64,000 nt of DNA from NCBI GenBank assembly GCA_016838945.1, contig JADLKP010000001.1, positions 1-64,000 on the forward strand, given 5' to 3'. A model generated the notes under the pieces. It did no database searches. It was given only the letters and a program-made list of their open reading frames with translations, and was not told the DNA's origin. Within the stretch, counting starts at the first letter, position 1. Each line of letters opens with the position of its first letter. The position numbers and the translations under genes were made by a program. Below, in pieces: positions 1-8,538 of the stretch. The stretch comes from Methanobrevibacter sp. (GTDB lineage: Archaea; Methanobacteriota; Methanobacteria; Methanobacteriales; Methanobacteriaceae).

Positions 1-14
1 AAAAATATTTTAAT

Positions 15-1958
15 TTGAAAAATAATCATTATTTGGTTGGTATTTTTCTAATTTTATTTATTTTTGCTTTTATAAATTCTGTATCTGCTTCAAACCAATT
101 AGATATAGATAATAATGATTATAATAATATATTATCAGATAAAAATATATTAACATATGATAATCAAATTAAAACACAAAATACGATTGAATCAGATAAT
201 CTAAATGAATATGAAAATAATATTATATCGACTAATTCAGTCCACAATATCAGTTCTGATTCGACTAACGATGAGATACAATTTATCTTCGATAATTCCA
301 AAAGTGGAGATACAATCCAATTCAACGATAAGGAATATCACAATATTTCTATCCTAGTTAATAAGAAACTGAACATTGTTTCTACAAATAATTCTCTTAT
401 TTATACATCAGATTCCATAAGTGCAAAGGCTAGTGATATGGGAATATCCCATTCATTCGGATTCTATTTCACCAATCTTGCTGCAGGGTCTGTCATTAAA
501 GGATTAAGGTTTACAGGCAGCAGCGATTATGAGATAATGGTTGAAGGTGGAGATGAAATCTCTATAATAAACAATACCATTAGCGGGGGAAAGAAAGGAG
601 GTATCCTATTAAGGGACTCCAAATATAATGCCATTGATAAAAACACCATCACAAAGGCATATGATGGAATCGTCCTTGAAAATGTCAACAGAACAAAAAT
701 CAGCTACAATAAGATATATTCCAACAGAAACATAGGATTGAATATGGAGGATGTCTTCCTAAATAATATAACAAACAACAGCATTTACAAAAACGGTTTG
801 GATGGAGTTCTCATTAAGGATGCAAAATCAAATCGCATATTGAATAATAGCATTACTAAAAATGGGGTTTCCGGCCTTCGCCTAGAGGGTTCTACCACTC
901 GAAACATCTTTATGCATAACAATATCTCCAGCAATGTAGTAAACATTTATGCAAATTCACTCACTAGTGGGGATCAGATAACTCAAAACACCCTCATGTT
1001 TGCAAAAAGGACATATGGCAGCTATGTTGAAGATGACAATGTTGGTGCAGCTATTGTATTTGCAGACAATTATCAGGCAGCCAAACAGGGAAATATGCTG
1101 TTTTCACATAATTCCATTGGTGCAAATGATGTTTGGGATGCAAAGAGCACAATGTCCCACCCAACTGTAAACATAGGTGCAAACTGGTATTTTGACAATG
1201 ACGGAAATTATGCAGTAGGCCACATATGCCCTATGGTATTTGGCAGAGCAATAACTGCTGATGAGCTGAAAACATTAAGTATGGGCTTCGGTGGAGATGA
1301 AAATGGGCTCTTTGGCCAATTATATGATGGAAATAATCCTCAAGGAGCAGGTTCATTCACCATAGATAATGTAAATGTCAATGGAAAGGATTATGGTTCC
1401 ATAGAAGTTGGTGAAGATGGAAGATTCAGTTTGAATGACTTGGACTTTGATGAGCTTCCAGCAGGTTCGGTAATCACAATAACAGTTGGTGGCCATAGTT
1501 TTAATGTAACCATAAACGAAAGGATAATTTCTAATAAGACAAAGACAAATAACACTTCAGAAACAGCTGAAAATGATTCTTATCCTGATGATGAGAATCT
1601 TCCTATCAAAGAGGGGGCAAGTCCTCAAGGGACTAAAAATGGAACTGGTAGTGGAACTGGATCATTAAGCGGTTCTGGAAGTGGAGAAGGCAACTTCACA
1701 GGTAGTGGGATTAGTGTCGGTACATTGTCTGGCCAATCCAATGCCGGAACAGGAGATTCAGGTGAAAATGGTGGTGGAAGTGCTTCAGAAGGTCTAAATG
1801 CATATGAAATATTGAAAGAGGAAAACACTCCTACTACAGCTAAAAACAGTCAATTGATTGCAGTGTTTTCAGTGGCTTTAGTTATATTGATCATTGCATT
1901 AGGTTATAGAAGCAAAAATAAGGATGAATATAAGGATGATGGAGATTATAGTCTCTAA
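15..1958 (+). CDS. Adhesin-like beta-helix protein, membrane anchored
   Basis: A 647-residue surface protein of the adhesin-like class common in gut Methanobrevibacter. The first 25 or so residues form a signal peptide ending near SVSAS. Residues about 160-330 carry repeats rich in N-x-I/N-x-T of the parallel beta-helix type (NNTISGG, NKIYSN, NNSITKN), which usually form a solenoid that binds surfaces or glycans. A Gly/Ser/Thr-rich linker lies at about 530-600. A single membrane segment at about 613-632, followed by a charged tail, anchors it to the cell. The frame opens with TTG at the very edge of the window, so the true start and its ribosome binding site cannot be judged. The function is inferred from architecture only. 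Confidence 0.8.
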   Translation: MKNNHYLVGIFLILFIFAFINSVSASNQLDIDNNDYNNILSDKNILTYDNQIKTQNTIESDNLNEYENNIISTNSVHNISSDSTNDEIQFIFDNSKSGDTIQFNDKEYHNISILVNKKLNIVSTNNSLIYTSDSISAKASDMGISHSFGFYFTNLAAGSVIKGLRFTGSSDYEIMVEGGDEISIINNTISGGKKGGILLRDSKYNAIDKNTITKAYDGIVLENVNRTKISYNKIYSNRNIGLNMEDVFLNNITNNSIYKNGLDGVLIKDAKSNRILNNSITKNGVSGLRLEGSTTRNIFMHNNISSNVVNIYANSLTSGDQITQNTLMFAKRTYGSYVEDDNVGAAIVFADNYQAAKQGNMLFSHNSIGANDVWDAKSTMSHPTVNIGANWYFDNDGNYAVGHICPMVFGRAITADELKTLSMGFGGDENGLFGQLYDGNNPQGAGSFTIDNVNVNGKDYGSIEVGEDGRFSLNDLDFDELPAGSVITITVGGHSFNVTINERIISNKTKTNNTSETAENDSYPDDENLPIKEGASPQGTKNGTGSGTGSLSGSGSGEGNFTGSGISVGTLSGQSNAGTGDSGENGGGSASEGLNAYEILKEENTPTTAKNSQLIAVFSVALVILIIALGYRSKNKDEYKDDGDYSL

Positions 1959-2076
1959 TTAGAATTATTATTTTTGATTTTTTATTTCATTCGTAATTTG
2001 TAAAACTATTAAGAAATTTATAGAATAACAGTTATAAAACCATTAAAAATTTATTAAAAAAGAAAATAGGATAAAT

Positions 2077-2568
2077 TCATTTTATAAATCTATCATCAGC
2101 CTTTTGGTTTTTAGCCTTTTGATGCTTGCTTTCAAACCAGCCTATTTTTAAATCATCAACTATTGTATCCTCAAACAATTGAGGAACATATGGCTTTATG
2201 TCAAGAAGAGGTGTACCGTCAAGCATATCCACATTTGAAATGTATAGGATGTCATCTTCCACCTTATCCAACTTTACAGTGGTCATTCCGATATTGTTAG
2301 GCCTTTTTGGAGATCTTGTTGCAAATACTCCATGGGTGGTGTTGTCCATGAATGGCTTGACTTCAAGTGCATTTCCGTTTGTTTTGTGCAAATGATATAT
2401 GAGTATCAGATGTGAAAATCCATCTATATCTTTTAATCCAGGCTTGAATTCATCTTTTAGGCATATTTTTCCTTCAATTCCCTTAGCGCCAGTTGGTTGG
2501 ATTGGCATTCCATCTAACTCTTTGAATGGAGTGTGGATTCTTCCTATAATTTCAAATTCGATTTTCAT
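2077..2568 (-). CDS. trmO: tRNA (N6-threonylcarbamoyladenosine-37) N6-methyltransferase family protein TrmO
   Basis: A 163-residue protein of the TrmO/TsaA-like (UPF0066) family. These enzymes use S-adenosylmethionine to methylate t6A at position 37 of certain tRNAs. Visible family signatures are the N-terminal beta strand IGRIHTPF, the central DGFSHLILIYHLH, the conserved FATRSPKRPNNIGMT segment near residues 83-97, and DGTPLLDIKPYVP near residues 118-130. The gene is convergent with the adhesin upstream and shares orientation with the aldolase gene next to it. The family assignment is firm. The tRNA substrate in this archaeon is inferred from bacterial and human homologues. Confidence 0.9.
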   Translation of the reverse strand: MKIEFEIIGRIHTPFKELDGMPIQPTGAKGIEGKICLKDEFKPGLKDIDGFSHLILIYHLHKTNGNALEVKPFMDNTTHGVFATRSPKRPNNIGMTTVKLDKVEDDILYISNVDMLDGTPLLDIKPYVPQLFEDTIVDDLKIGWFESKHQKAKNQKADDRFIK

Positions 2569-2677
2569 AATATCATATTTATTTTTGATGTATATAAATT
2601 TTTATAACGGAGTTATTTTTAAATTATTTATGATTAATTAATCAAAAACTGTTAATCAGAATAGCTATTTTTTTAAA

Positions 2678-3259
2678 TTATTCAATGGAATTTAAAACAT
2701 GAGTGACGAATTGTGTTTTAGCTATCTCTTCCACAAACTCAACAAGTGCAGCCGCTTCCTTTACGGTTTCGCCGGTTGCAATGACTCCATGATTCTTCAA
2801 GATAATTGCATCTTCTGTTTTTAGGGATTCAGCTGCAGCTTCAGCAAGTTCCTTGCTTCCAGGCTTGAAGTATTCAATGTCCTTCAAATATTCTGACTTT
2901 ATTGCACCGAAACCTTCAAGACGCTTAATCCTTTTGTTTGAAAATGCAAATCCTGTTGCATAAGGAGAGTGTGTATGAGCTATTCCATAGACATCAGGTT
3001 TTTCCCTATAGATTGCCAAGTGCATTCCAACTTCAGATGATGGCTTGCCTTTTGTCAGGAGTTCTCCCTTTTCATTTACAAGAACGATATCCTCTTCATT
3101 CAAGTCAGCAAGGGATTTAAGGGTTGGAGTGATTGCAACTATATCGCCTGATTCGGTCTTGAATCTTGCACTGACATTGCCTGCCTTTCCTGAAACCAAT
3201 CCTCTTTCAAATACATATGCTGACATTTCAACAACTGATTTTACGATTTCCTTTTCCAT
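2678..3259 (-). CDS. fucA: Class II aldolase, L-fuculose-1-phosphate aldolase type
   Basis: A class II aldolase/adducin family protein of about 193 residues. The zinc-binding HxH is visible in AHTHSPYAT and a third histidine in LKNHG. The GNVSAR phosphate-binding segment and the SSEVGMH segment with its likely catalytic Glu are present. In methanogens the close family member MJ1418 cleaves fuculose-1-phosphate to dihydroxyacetone phosphate and lactaldehyde, the latter being a precursor of coenzyme F420, so that role is likely here. The open frame allows a start at 3280, but GGATG lies about five bases before the ATG at 3259, which gives the start MEKEIVKSV used here. Confidence 0.82.
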   Translation of the reverse strand: MEKEIVKSVVEMSAYVFERGLVSGKAGNVSARFKTESGDIVAITPTLKSLADLNEEDIVLVNEKGELLTKGKPSSEVGMHLAIYREKPDVYGIAHTHSPYATGFAFSNKRIKRLEGFGAIKSEYLKDIEYFKPGSKELAEAAAESLKTEDAIILKNHGVIATGETVKEAAALVEFVEEIAKTQFVTHVLNSIE

Positions 3260-3329
3260 ATTATCATCCAAAATAAGCATAAGTTAATTAAAAAATAAAG
3301 AATAATTTTAATCCATCATTCCATTGCAG

Positions 3330-5225
3330 CTATTTATTGAAGTCCAATGGCTTGTATATTCCACCTACATCAATGATAGGAACGATTGCAGGTGTAGGCA
3401 CAATGTTATAGATCTTCTGGAACTCTGTCTGAGTCTGGAAAGTACCTGAATTTATGCAGTGAATTCCCTTATAGTTTGTATAGGTGTTAATGTGAACGTG
3501 GCCTGTATGCAACACGTCAGGAACAGTGTCAATAACCAAATGGTCTTCAAGCTCTGAAGCAAGCGGAGTCCTTTCCCCGTACAATGGAGCCAAATGCCTT
3601 TTGTTTAGGAATTCTTTCATTACAAGGTCATTTCTTTCGTGTGAGAAATCATTTGAACCCATCACCATATCGTCTATTCCCCTTCCATGGTAAATCAATA
3701 CCTTAAGTCCATCAAGGCTTACAGTACTTGGATTTGAAAGGAATTCAACGTTATTGAGCTTGTATAATGACTTAGCATACTTTTCAGGCACAGCAGGTTG
3801 TGGCTCCGCCACTCTTGATGCATCGTGGTTTCCAGGAGTGATGATTATCTTGACATCGCTTCTGATGTCACCAAGCAAACGTGCAGCTTCATCATATTGT
3901 GCTGTAATGTCCTTGATTGCCAATTCCTTGTCCTGGTTAGGATACACTCCGATACCATCAACGATATCCCCACCGACAATCATGTATTTTACATTGTTTG
4001 CCATTTCCATCTGCTCTTCATTTCCAAAGTCTCCATTCAGCCATTTGACGAATCTGACAAATGCATCTTCAAGGAATGTTGAGCTTCCGATATGGACATC
4101 AGATGTGAATACGGTACCGAAATCCACCTCTTTTCTGTCGATTCTTGGAACACCCGGATCAATGAGGTTCTTGACGATTGCCAAACTGTTTTCGCTTCCT
4201 GGCCTTTTTTCAGCTATTACACCGATGACCTCATCCTTCATGAGGTTTTTGGCATATGCGACCAACTCGTCATTGTCCTTGCTTACAAGTATAGGAAGTG
4301 AGCCTGTATCATCCTCAACTTCAATCAGATAATGGCCGTTTTTGGTGCTTCTGATATCAGTGATCATCACAATCAGGTTCAAGTCAGTCTGATTGTCTGT
4401 GATTTCATTGATTTTCTGGAAGGTCCGAAGTTCAGGCCTTTGTGATAATATTCCGGAGAGCTTTTTGTATCTGTTTTGGAAATACTCGATAAGGTTTCCA
4501 ATGTCTCCGCTTGTATAAGATTGATTGCTTGTGTCCTTTAGAACTTTGAACTTGTCGAAATTGACTGTAGATTCTGTAAGGTTTCTTTTGTATTTCATTT
4601 TGGTGTCTTCGGAGACATCTGTATCCTTGATTATGACTACATCCTCACGTGAATAGTTTGTGGTTTCAGGTTGAGGGATTGCTGGTGTTTCAATAGATTC
4701 TGTCTCTTCAGGAGTGTCCTTCTCCATAGCCTTGGTTTCGACAGGTGTGTCTTTTTGAATGGATTTTGTCTCTACTGCTTGTGTTTCTACAGTTCGCTTT
4801 TCAAATGCTTTTGCTTCAACTGCCGGTTTCGCTTTCTCCTCTTTCAATCCAAGATCAGGCTCTTTCGCTTTTTCCTCTTTCAATCCAAGATAAGGTTCTT
4901 CCTTATTGTCCATCAGCGGTTTCTCTTCTGTATGGCCGGTTTCTAATTTTGTTTCTGTTTGTGGTGGTTTGGATTCAACAGCTTCTTCTGCTGCAGACTG
5001 GCCTTTATCTACACTATCCTTTTTTATATTTACGTTAAGGCCCATCCTTTCCAATGTTTCAAGATCAACTGGAACCATATCGTTAGAATAATTACCGCTT
5101 TTCAATTTGACGATTATGTCTGAACTTAAATTTATAGGATTATCAGAGTTCTTGATTAGCTCATAAGCCTCTGGAGATAAGATTATCCCTTTCCTTGCAA
5201 ATTTAATAAGTATTTCAGCTGACAT
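3330..5225 (-). CDS. polB: DNA polymerase D small subunit DP1 (3'-5' exonuclease)
   Basis: Small subunit of the archaeal replicative polymerase PolD, 631 residues. The C-terminal half is a Mre11-like metallophosphoesterase with all motifs visible: SDVH near residue 374, GGDIVD near 420, PGNHD near 467 and TGHVH near 575. An OB-fold region precedes it at about 265-350. The N-terminal 60 residues form the small helical domain expected to contact partners. Between them lies a low-complexity, Lys/Glu/Pro-rich linker (about 70-200) with a near-exact duplication around LGLKEEKAK, which is probably disordered. The large subunit DP2 is not in the window, which is normal because the two genes are often unlinked. 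Confidence 0.95.
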   Translation of the reverse strand: MSAEILIKFARKGIILSPEAYELIKNSDNPINLSSDIIVKLKSGNYSNDMVPVDLETLERMGLNVNIKKDSVDKGQSAAEEAVESKPPQTETKLETGHTEEKPLMDNKEEPYLGLKEEKAKEPDLGLKEEKAKPAVEAKAFEKRTVETQAVETKSIQKDTPVETKAMEKDTPEETESIETPAIPQPETTNYSREDVVIIKDTDVSEDTKMKYKRNLTESTVNFDKFKVLKDTSNQSYTSGDIGNLIEYFQNRYKKLSGILSQRPELRTFQKINEITDNQTDLNLIVMITDIRSTKNGHYLIEVEDDTGSLPILVSKDNDELVAYAKNLMKDEVIGVIAEKRPGSENSLAIVKNLIDPGVPRIDRKEVDFGTVFTSDVHIGSSTFLEDAFVRFVKWLNGDFGNEEQMEMANNVKYMIVGGDIVDGIGVYPNQDKELAIKDITAQYDEAARLLGDIRSDVKIIITPGNHDASRVAEPQPAVPEKYAKSLYKLNNVEFLSNPSTVSLDGLKVLIYHGRGIDDMVMGSNDFSHERNDLVMKEFLNKRHLAPLYGERTPLASELEDHLVIDTVPDVLHTGHVHINTYTNYKGIHCINSGTFQTQTEFQKIYNIVPTPAIVPIIDVGGIYKPLDFNK

Positions 5226-5541
5226 ATTATCCTCTTTGTTTTTGCATTAAAAACTTGATTTGTTCCTTGTTTTTAACTTAATTGAAATAGTTCCATTACA
5301 TTCGAATATCTAGATTTAAACTCTTTACTTATACTATCTTTTTATTAGTTAATAAAATAATCTATATTGCATCATTTTTCGATAATTTTATTATATATAA
5401 ATAATATAATTAAGCTCATTATAAGATACTAACTATATATTTTCATCACATTTAAAATTAATCATTGAAAAAATCGGGCTGATGAAAATTTTGCTTATAA
5501 AAACTTATAAAAATTAGAGAATTAATTCATAAAGGGATAAA
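5226..5541. promoter_or_regulatory. AT-rich divergent intergenic region with promoter for 5542
   Basis: This 316-base gap separates DP1 (reading left) from the secreted protein gene (reading right). The only pattern seen is a doubled CTTATAAAA at about 5494-5510, with the downstream copy some 35 bases before the ATG at 5542. This is a reasonable TATA position if the leader is short. No RNA gene or open frame is evident. Confidence 0.35.
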
Positions 5542-6372
5542 ATGAAAATTTCAAGAATCATACTTATATTGTTATTGTTTTTTGTATTTTTTGAAATAGG
5601 GCTATTCAGTTCCTACACCTTGGCAACTGGAGAAGTTCCGGATCCAGGAGAATTAATAAATATGCAGGTCGGCACAATAACCTCATTGTTCAGTGCCGAT
5701 AATGTTGGCGGATTGCTTATTAAAGATCCAGATAGCGTAAATATTACAAACAAATATGAATTGGCTGACAAGCTGTCAGATATAGCCGATGTTGATGGGG
5801 TCAATGTGGATGACATCAACATTACAACTGTCGAAGATAGTGACGAAGACGAATTCAATGTTACAGTTACCGCTTTCGGTTATTCCAAACCTACAGGTAA
5901 GTCAGGCACCATTGTAATCAATGCTGAACCGGATTACAAGATCATTGCAACTGGTGTTGCAAAGCACACAGTCAATGGTATTCAAGTTGATTTGGACACT
6001 TTGAAAGTGGATTCAATCTTAAAGATATTTGATGCGGATGACAGCAGCTATTCCATCTTGGACGATGACAACTCTACAAAATCAAGTTCAAGTTCAAGCT
6101 ATAAGTCCTCATCCAAATACAGTTCAAGCTCCAGCAGTTCCAGTTCCAGCAGCTCAAGCTCAAGTGGCGGAAGTTCATCTGGTGGCAGTTCTGGCGGAGG
6201 ATCTTATGATGGAGGTTCCTCTGGTGATTCCGGAGGTGGATCTTCAGGTGGAGGTTCCTCAGGCGGAGGCTCTTCTGATGGTGGCAGTTCTGGCGGAGGT
6301 TCCGGCGGAGGTTCCTCAGGCGGAGGCAGTGAAGAAAGTGGATTATTGGTAACCATTTTCTCATTGATTTAA
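5542..6372 (+). CDS. Secreted Ser/Gly-rich protein of unknown function
   Basis: I do not recognise a family. The 276-residue protein starts with a strong hydrophobic segment (residues 6-28, a signal peptide or membrane anchor). A mixed domain of about 130 residues with many Asp, Val and Asn follows. From about residue 178 there is a serine block and then a long run of GGSSG-type repeats, ending in a short hydrophobic tail (LLVTIFSLI). The low-complexity tail resembles flexible or glycosylated cell-wall spacers. The repeat region also creates long antisense frames that are not genes. The start is supported by an AAGGGAT sequence just upstream of the ATG. Confidence 0.7.
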   Translation: MKISRIILILLLFFVFFEIGLFSSYTLATGEVPDPGELINMQVGTITSLFSADNVGGLLIKDPDSVNITNKYELADKLSDIADVDGVNVDDINITTVEDSDEDEFNVTVTAFGYSKPTGKSGTIVINAEPDYKIIATGVAKHTVNGIQVDLDTLKVDSILKIFDADDSSYSILDDDNSTKSSSSSSYKSSSKYSSSSSSSSSSSSSSSGGSSSGGSSGGGSYDGGSSGDSGGGSSGGGSSGGGSSDGGSSGGGSGGGSSGGGSEESGLLVTIFSLI

Positions 6373-6459
6373 ATTATTTGTTGGCTATTGTAGTTGATGT
6401 TTAATTTATGCCTTTGATTTAGATTATTTGTTGGCTATATGCTTAATATTTAATTTAAA
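6367..6459. repeat. Imperfect tandem repeat, about 49 bp, two units
   Basis: Two copies of a unit containing TTATTTGTTGGCTAT followed by a TTTAATTTA block lie head to tail directly after the stop codon of the secreted protein gene. The second unit has several substitutions. There is no coding capacity, and the role is unknown. Confidence 0.6.
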
Positions 6460-6530
6460 CGCTATTGACCAAAATATTTATTAACGGATTACTAAATTAA
6501 AAAATACAAACAAAAGGCCTTTTAGGTGAT

Positions 6531-7631
6531 ATGATGATTAATCTTGTTTATATCGGTTCTGATATAGGAGATATTACTGTAAATGCATTCAATGCAATAA
6601 CAGAGTCTGACATTGTACTCAATTATGATAATATTGACTTGAGTATACTGGATGAATATTTGAAGGATAAAGAGATTATTTCAAACGTCGTTGAGGATAG
6701 TGAAGACGGAGACATCTACTCTAAACTTGAGGAATCATATTCAAAGATAGAATATTGCGTCTACAAGTCAAGAGAGGATAAGACAGTCACAATCGTTTCC
6801 TCAAACAATCCGAATATCTACACTGTAGCCAATGTCCTGATTCAAATCAGCTCAAAGCACAATGACATTGAGCTTAGGGTCTATCCTGGAGTCAGTCCTG
6901 TAGACTATTCAGCATCCTTGTTAGGCGCTCCATTGAATGACTATGCAGCCATTGACCTAAACAGCATAATCGTATCCCAAGAGGAACTTGAAGGCAAGAT
7001 CAAATCTGCTTTGGAGAATGATTTCGTCCTCTTTATCCATAATCTTAAAGGAATCTATGGTGAAGACGAGAATCATAACTTCAATTTATTGAAAAAAATC
7101 GTGAACGATTTCAACAATGAGCTATTGGTTGGAATCGTGAATGGCGAATCACATGAAATCTGCAGATTCAAGGACATCAATGATGAGAAGATAAATGAAA
7201 AGACAACTCTAATCATTGGAAACAGATTGACACATATCCTTGATGACTTTATGGTCACCTCATCCGACTATATTGTCAAGCCGAAATTCATTGAACAGAA
7301 TATGGACTTCTTTAAAAGATACCTTAAGGGCGAAACCCCTAGAGGCCTTGATATGGATTGCGATTATCTCCCATGCCATAAGGAATTGGAGGCATGCGAT
7401 TTCTGCTATTGTCCTTTCTATCCATGTGCAGATGGCGTCACTGGAGGAGAATGGATCAAGGAGAAGAACGTTTGGAGCTGCCAGTTCTGTGATTGGATTC
7501 ATTTGGAAGAGCCATGTCTTGCAGTCAGGGAAGGGCTTGATGAAATCCTTGAGGAAACTGAAGATTTAAAGACCAAACATATAGAATTGTTGAAATTAAG
7601 ACGCCAAAGTCTTTTGAAGACTTTAAAATAG
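6531..7631 (+). CDS. CbiH-like tetrapyrrole methylase with cysteine-rich C-terminal domain
   Basis: A 366-residue protein in two parts. Residues 1 to about 260 match the tetrapyrrole (corrin/porphyrin) methylase fold of precorrin-3B C17-methyltransferases: the degenerate N-terminal YIGSDIGD loop, TIVSSNNPNIY, and YPGVSPVDYSASLLGAPL. Residues about 275-335 form a cysteine-rich small domain with the pattern CDYLPCHKEL, CDFCYCPFYPC, CQFCDW and a final C, which probably binds metal or an iron-sulfur cluster. This domain is known in some methanogen CbiH-type proteins. The usual glycine-rich SAM loop is eroded, so catalysis is uncertain. No other cobalamin gene is nearby. Confidence 0.72.
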   Translation: MMINLVYIGSDIGDITVNAFNAITESDIVLNYDNIDLSILDEYLKDKEIISNVVEDSEDGDIYSKLEESYSKIEYCVYKSREDKTVTIVSSNNPNIYTVANVLIQISSKHNDIELRVYPGVSPVDYSASLLGAPLNDYAAIDLNSIIVSQEELEGKIKSALENDFVLFIHNLKGIYGEDENHNFNLLKKIVNDFNNELLVGIVNGESHEICRFKDINDEKINEKTTLIIGNRLTHILDDFMVTSSDYIVKPKFIEQNMDFFKRYLKGETPRGLDMDCDYLPCHKELEACDFCYCPFYPCADGVTGGEWIKEKNVWSCQFCDWIHLEEPCLAVREGLDEILEETEDLKTKHIELLKLRRQSLLKTLK

Positions 7632-7723
7632 CTATTGACTTGTTAAAAATGCGTAAATAGGGTAAATAGGTTTAATTTATCATTACTTATTTATTACATA
7701 TTAAAATTGAAGAAGGATTTAAA

Positions 7724-8338
7724 ATGCCGAGTGTAAAAGATATTTTAATTGAAATGAAAGATATGTCGGAATTAATGGTCGATTTAGCATATTCTGCTGT
7801 ATTGTTCAACAACAAGGCTGCAGCAGAAGAAGTGTTGACCCTTGAAAATAGACTCAACAGCATGAACTATGAAATAAAGAAACAGTCTCTTGTAGCTGCA
7901 CGTTCACTTGAAGATGCTGAAAAGTTGACAACCTTGCTTGAGATTGCAGAAGCTGCTGAATCTATGGGTAATGCTGCAAAGGATTTGGCTGACTTGACCC
8001 TTAAGGGATTCGAACCGCACCCAGTATTCAAGATGGTTATGGAGGAATCCGAAAAGAACATCATTCGTTTGAATGTTGAAGAAAGTTCAGTTTTAGCAAA
8101 CCATTCTTTAGGAGAGCTATTGTTGCTTAACCGTACTGGTATGAGAATCATTTCAATAAGACGTGGTGATTCCTGGATTTATGGTCCTGACAAAAACACT
8201 GTGCTCCTTGTTGGAGACGTTTTGATTGCTAAAGGATCTGAGACCGGAACCGAAATTATTGAAAAGTTAGCAGATGGAGAAATTAATTTAGATGATTTAG
8301 GAAATATAGATGAAATCATTGACGACGATGACGATTAG
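7724..8338 (+). CDS. PhoU-like / TrkA-C domain regulator of cation transport
   Basis: A 204-residue protein with an N-terminal all-helical PhoU-like domain (about 1-110, MKDMSELMVDLAYSA) and a C-terminal TrkA-C/RCK_C ligand-binding domain (about 125-195, with SLGELLL, GMRIISIRRGD and LLVGDVLIAKG). Such proteins gate or regulate ion channels and transporters. The gene lies about 200 bases before an MgtE-like transporter on the same strand, which makes it the likely regulatory partner. The very acidic tail (DEIIDDDDD) is notable. The family call is sound, but the regulated ion is inferred. Confidence 0.8.
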   Translation: MPSVKDILIEMKDMSELMVDLAYSAVLFNNKAAAEEVLTLENRLNSMNYEIKKQSLVAARSLEDAEKLTTLLEIAEAAESMGNAAKDLADLTLKGFEPHPVFKMVMEESEKNIIRLNVEESSVLANHSLGELLLLNRTGMRIISIRRGDSWIYGPDKNTVLLVGDVLIAKGSETGTEIIEKLADGEINLDDLGNIDEIIDDDDD

Positions 8339-8420
8339 GTCATTTCAGTCAATTTATTTAAAAAAATTGTGTTTGACTATTTTAATCAGTCAAATTATTG
8401 AAATAATGCTTTAGAAATAA

Positions 8421-8491
8421 TTTTCAATTAAATTATTTTAAGACAATTTGTTTTTAGAGTTTAAGAGATAGTTTTCAATTAAATTATTTTA
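8421..8491. repeat. Direct repeat in the PhoU/TrkA-C to MgtE gap
   Basis: The sequence TTTTCAATTAAATTATTTTA occurs twice, about 50 bases apart, between the two transporter genes. It could be a duplicated operator or simply a slipped duplication. No regulator is known. Confidence 0.5.
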
Positions 8492-8538
8492 GTTTAATAT
8501 GTATGGATGTGACACTATGATGATGGGAGGTGAACCGA

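Noticed and set aside
3754..4332. Long plus-strand open frame of 192 codons
   Set aside because: It is the antisense of the DP1 gene, whose metallophosphoesterase motifs are intact. The antisense translation shows no family features and has no ribosome binding site.
6029..6364. Overlapping open frames on both strands in the Ser/Gly-rich tail
   Set aside because: They are produced by the low-complexity GGSS repeats of the secreted protein and read as Ala/Val- or Leu/Arg/Asn-rich repeats.
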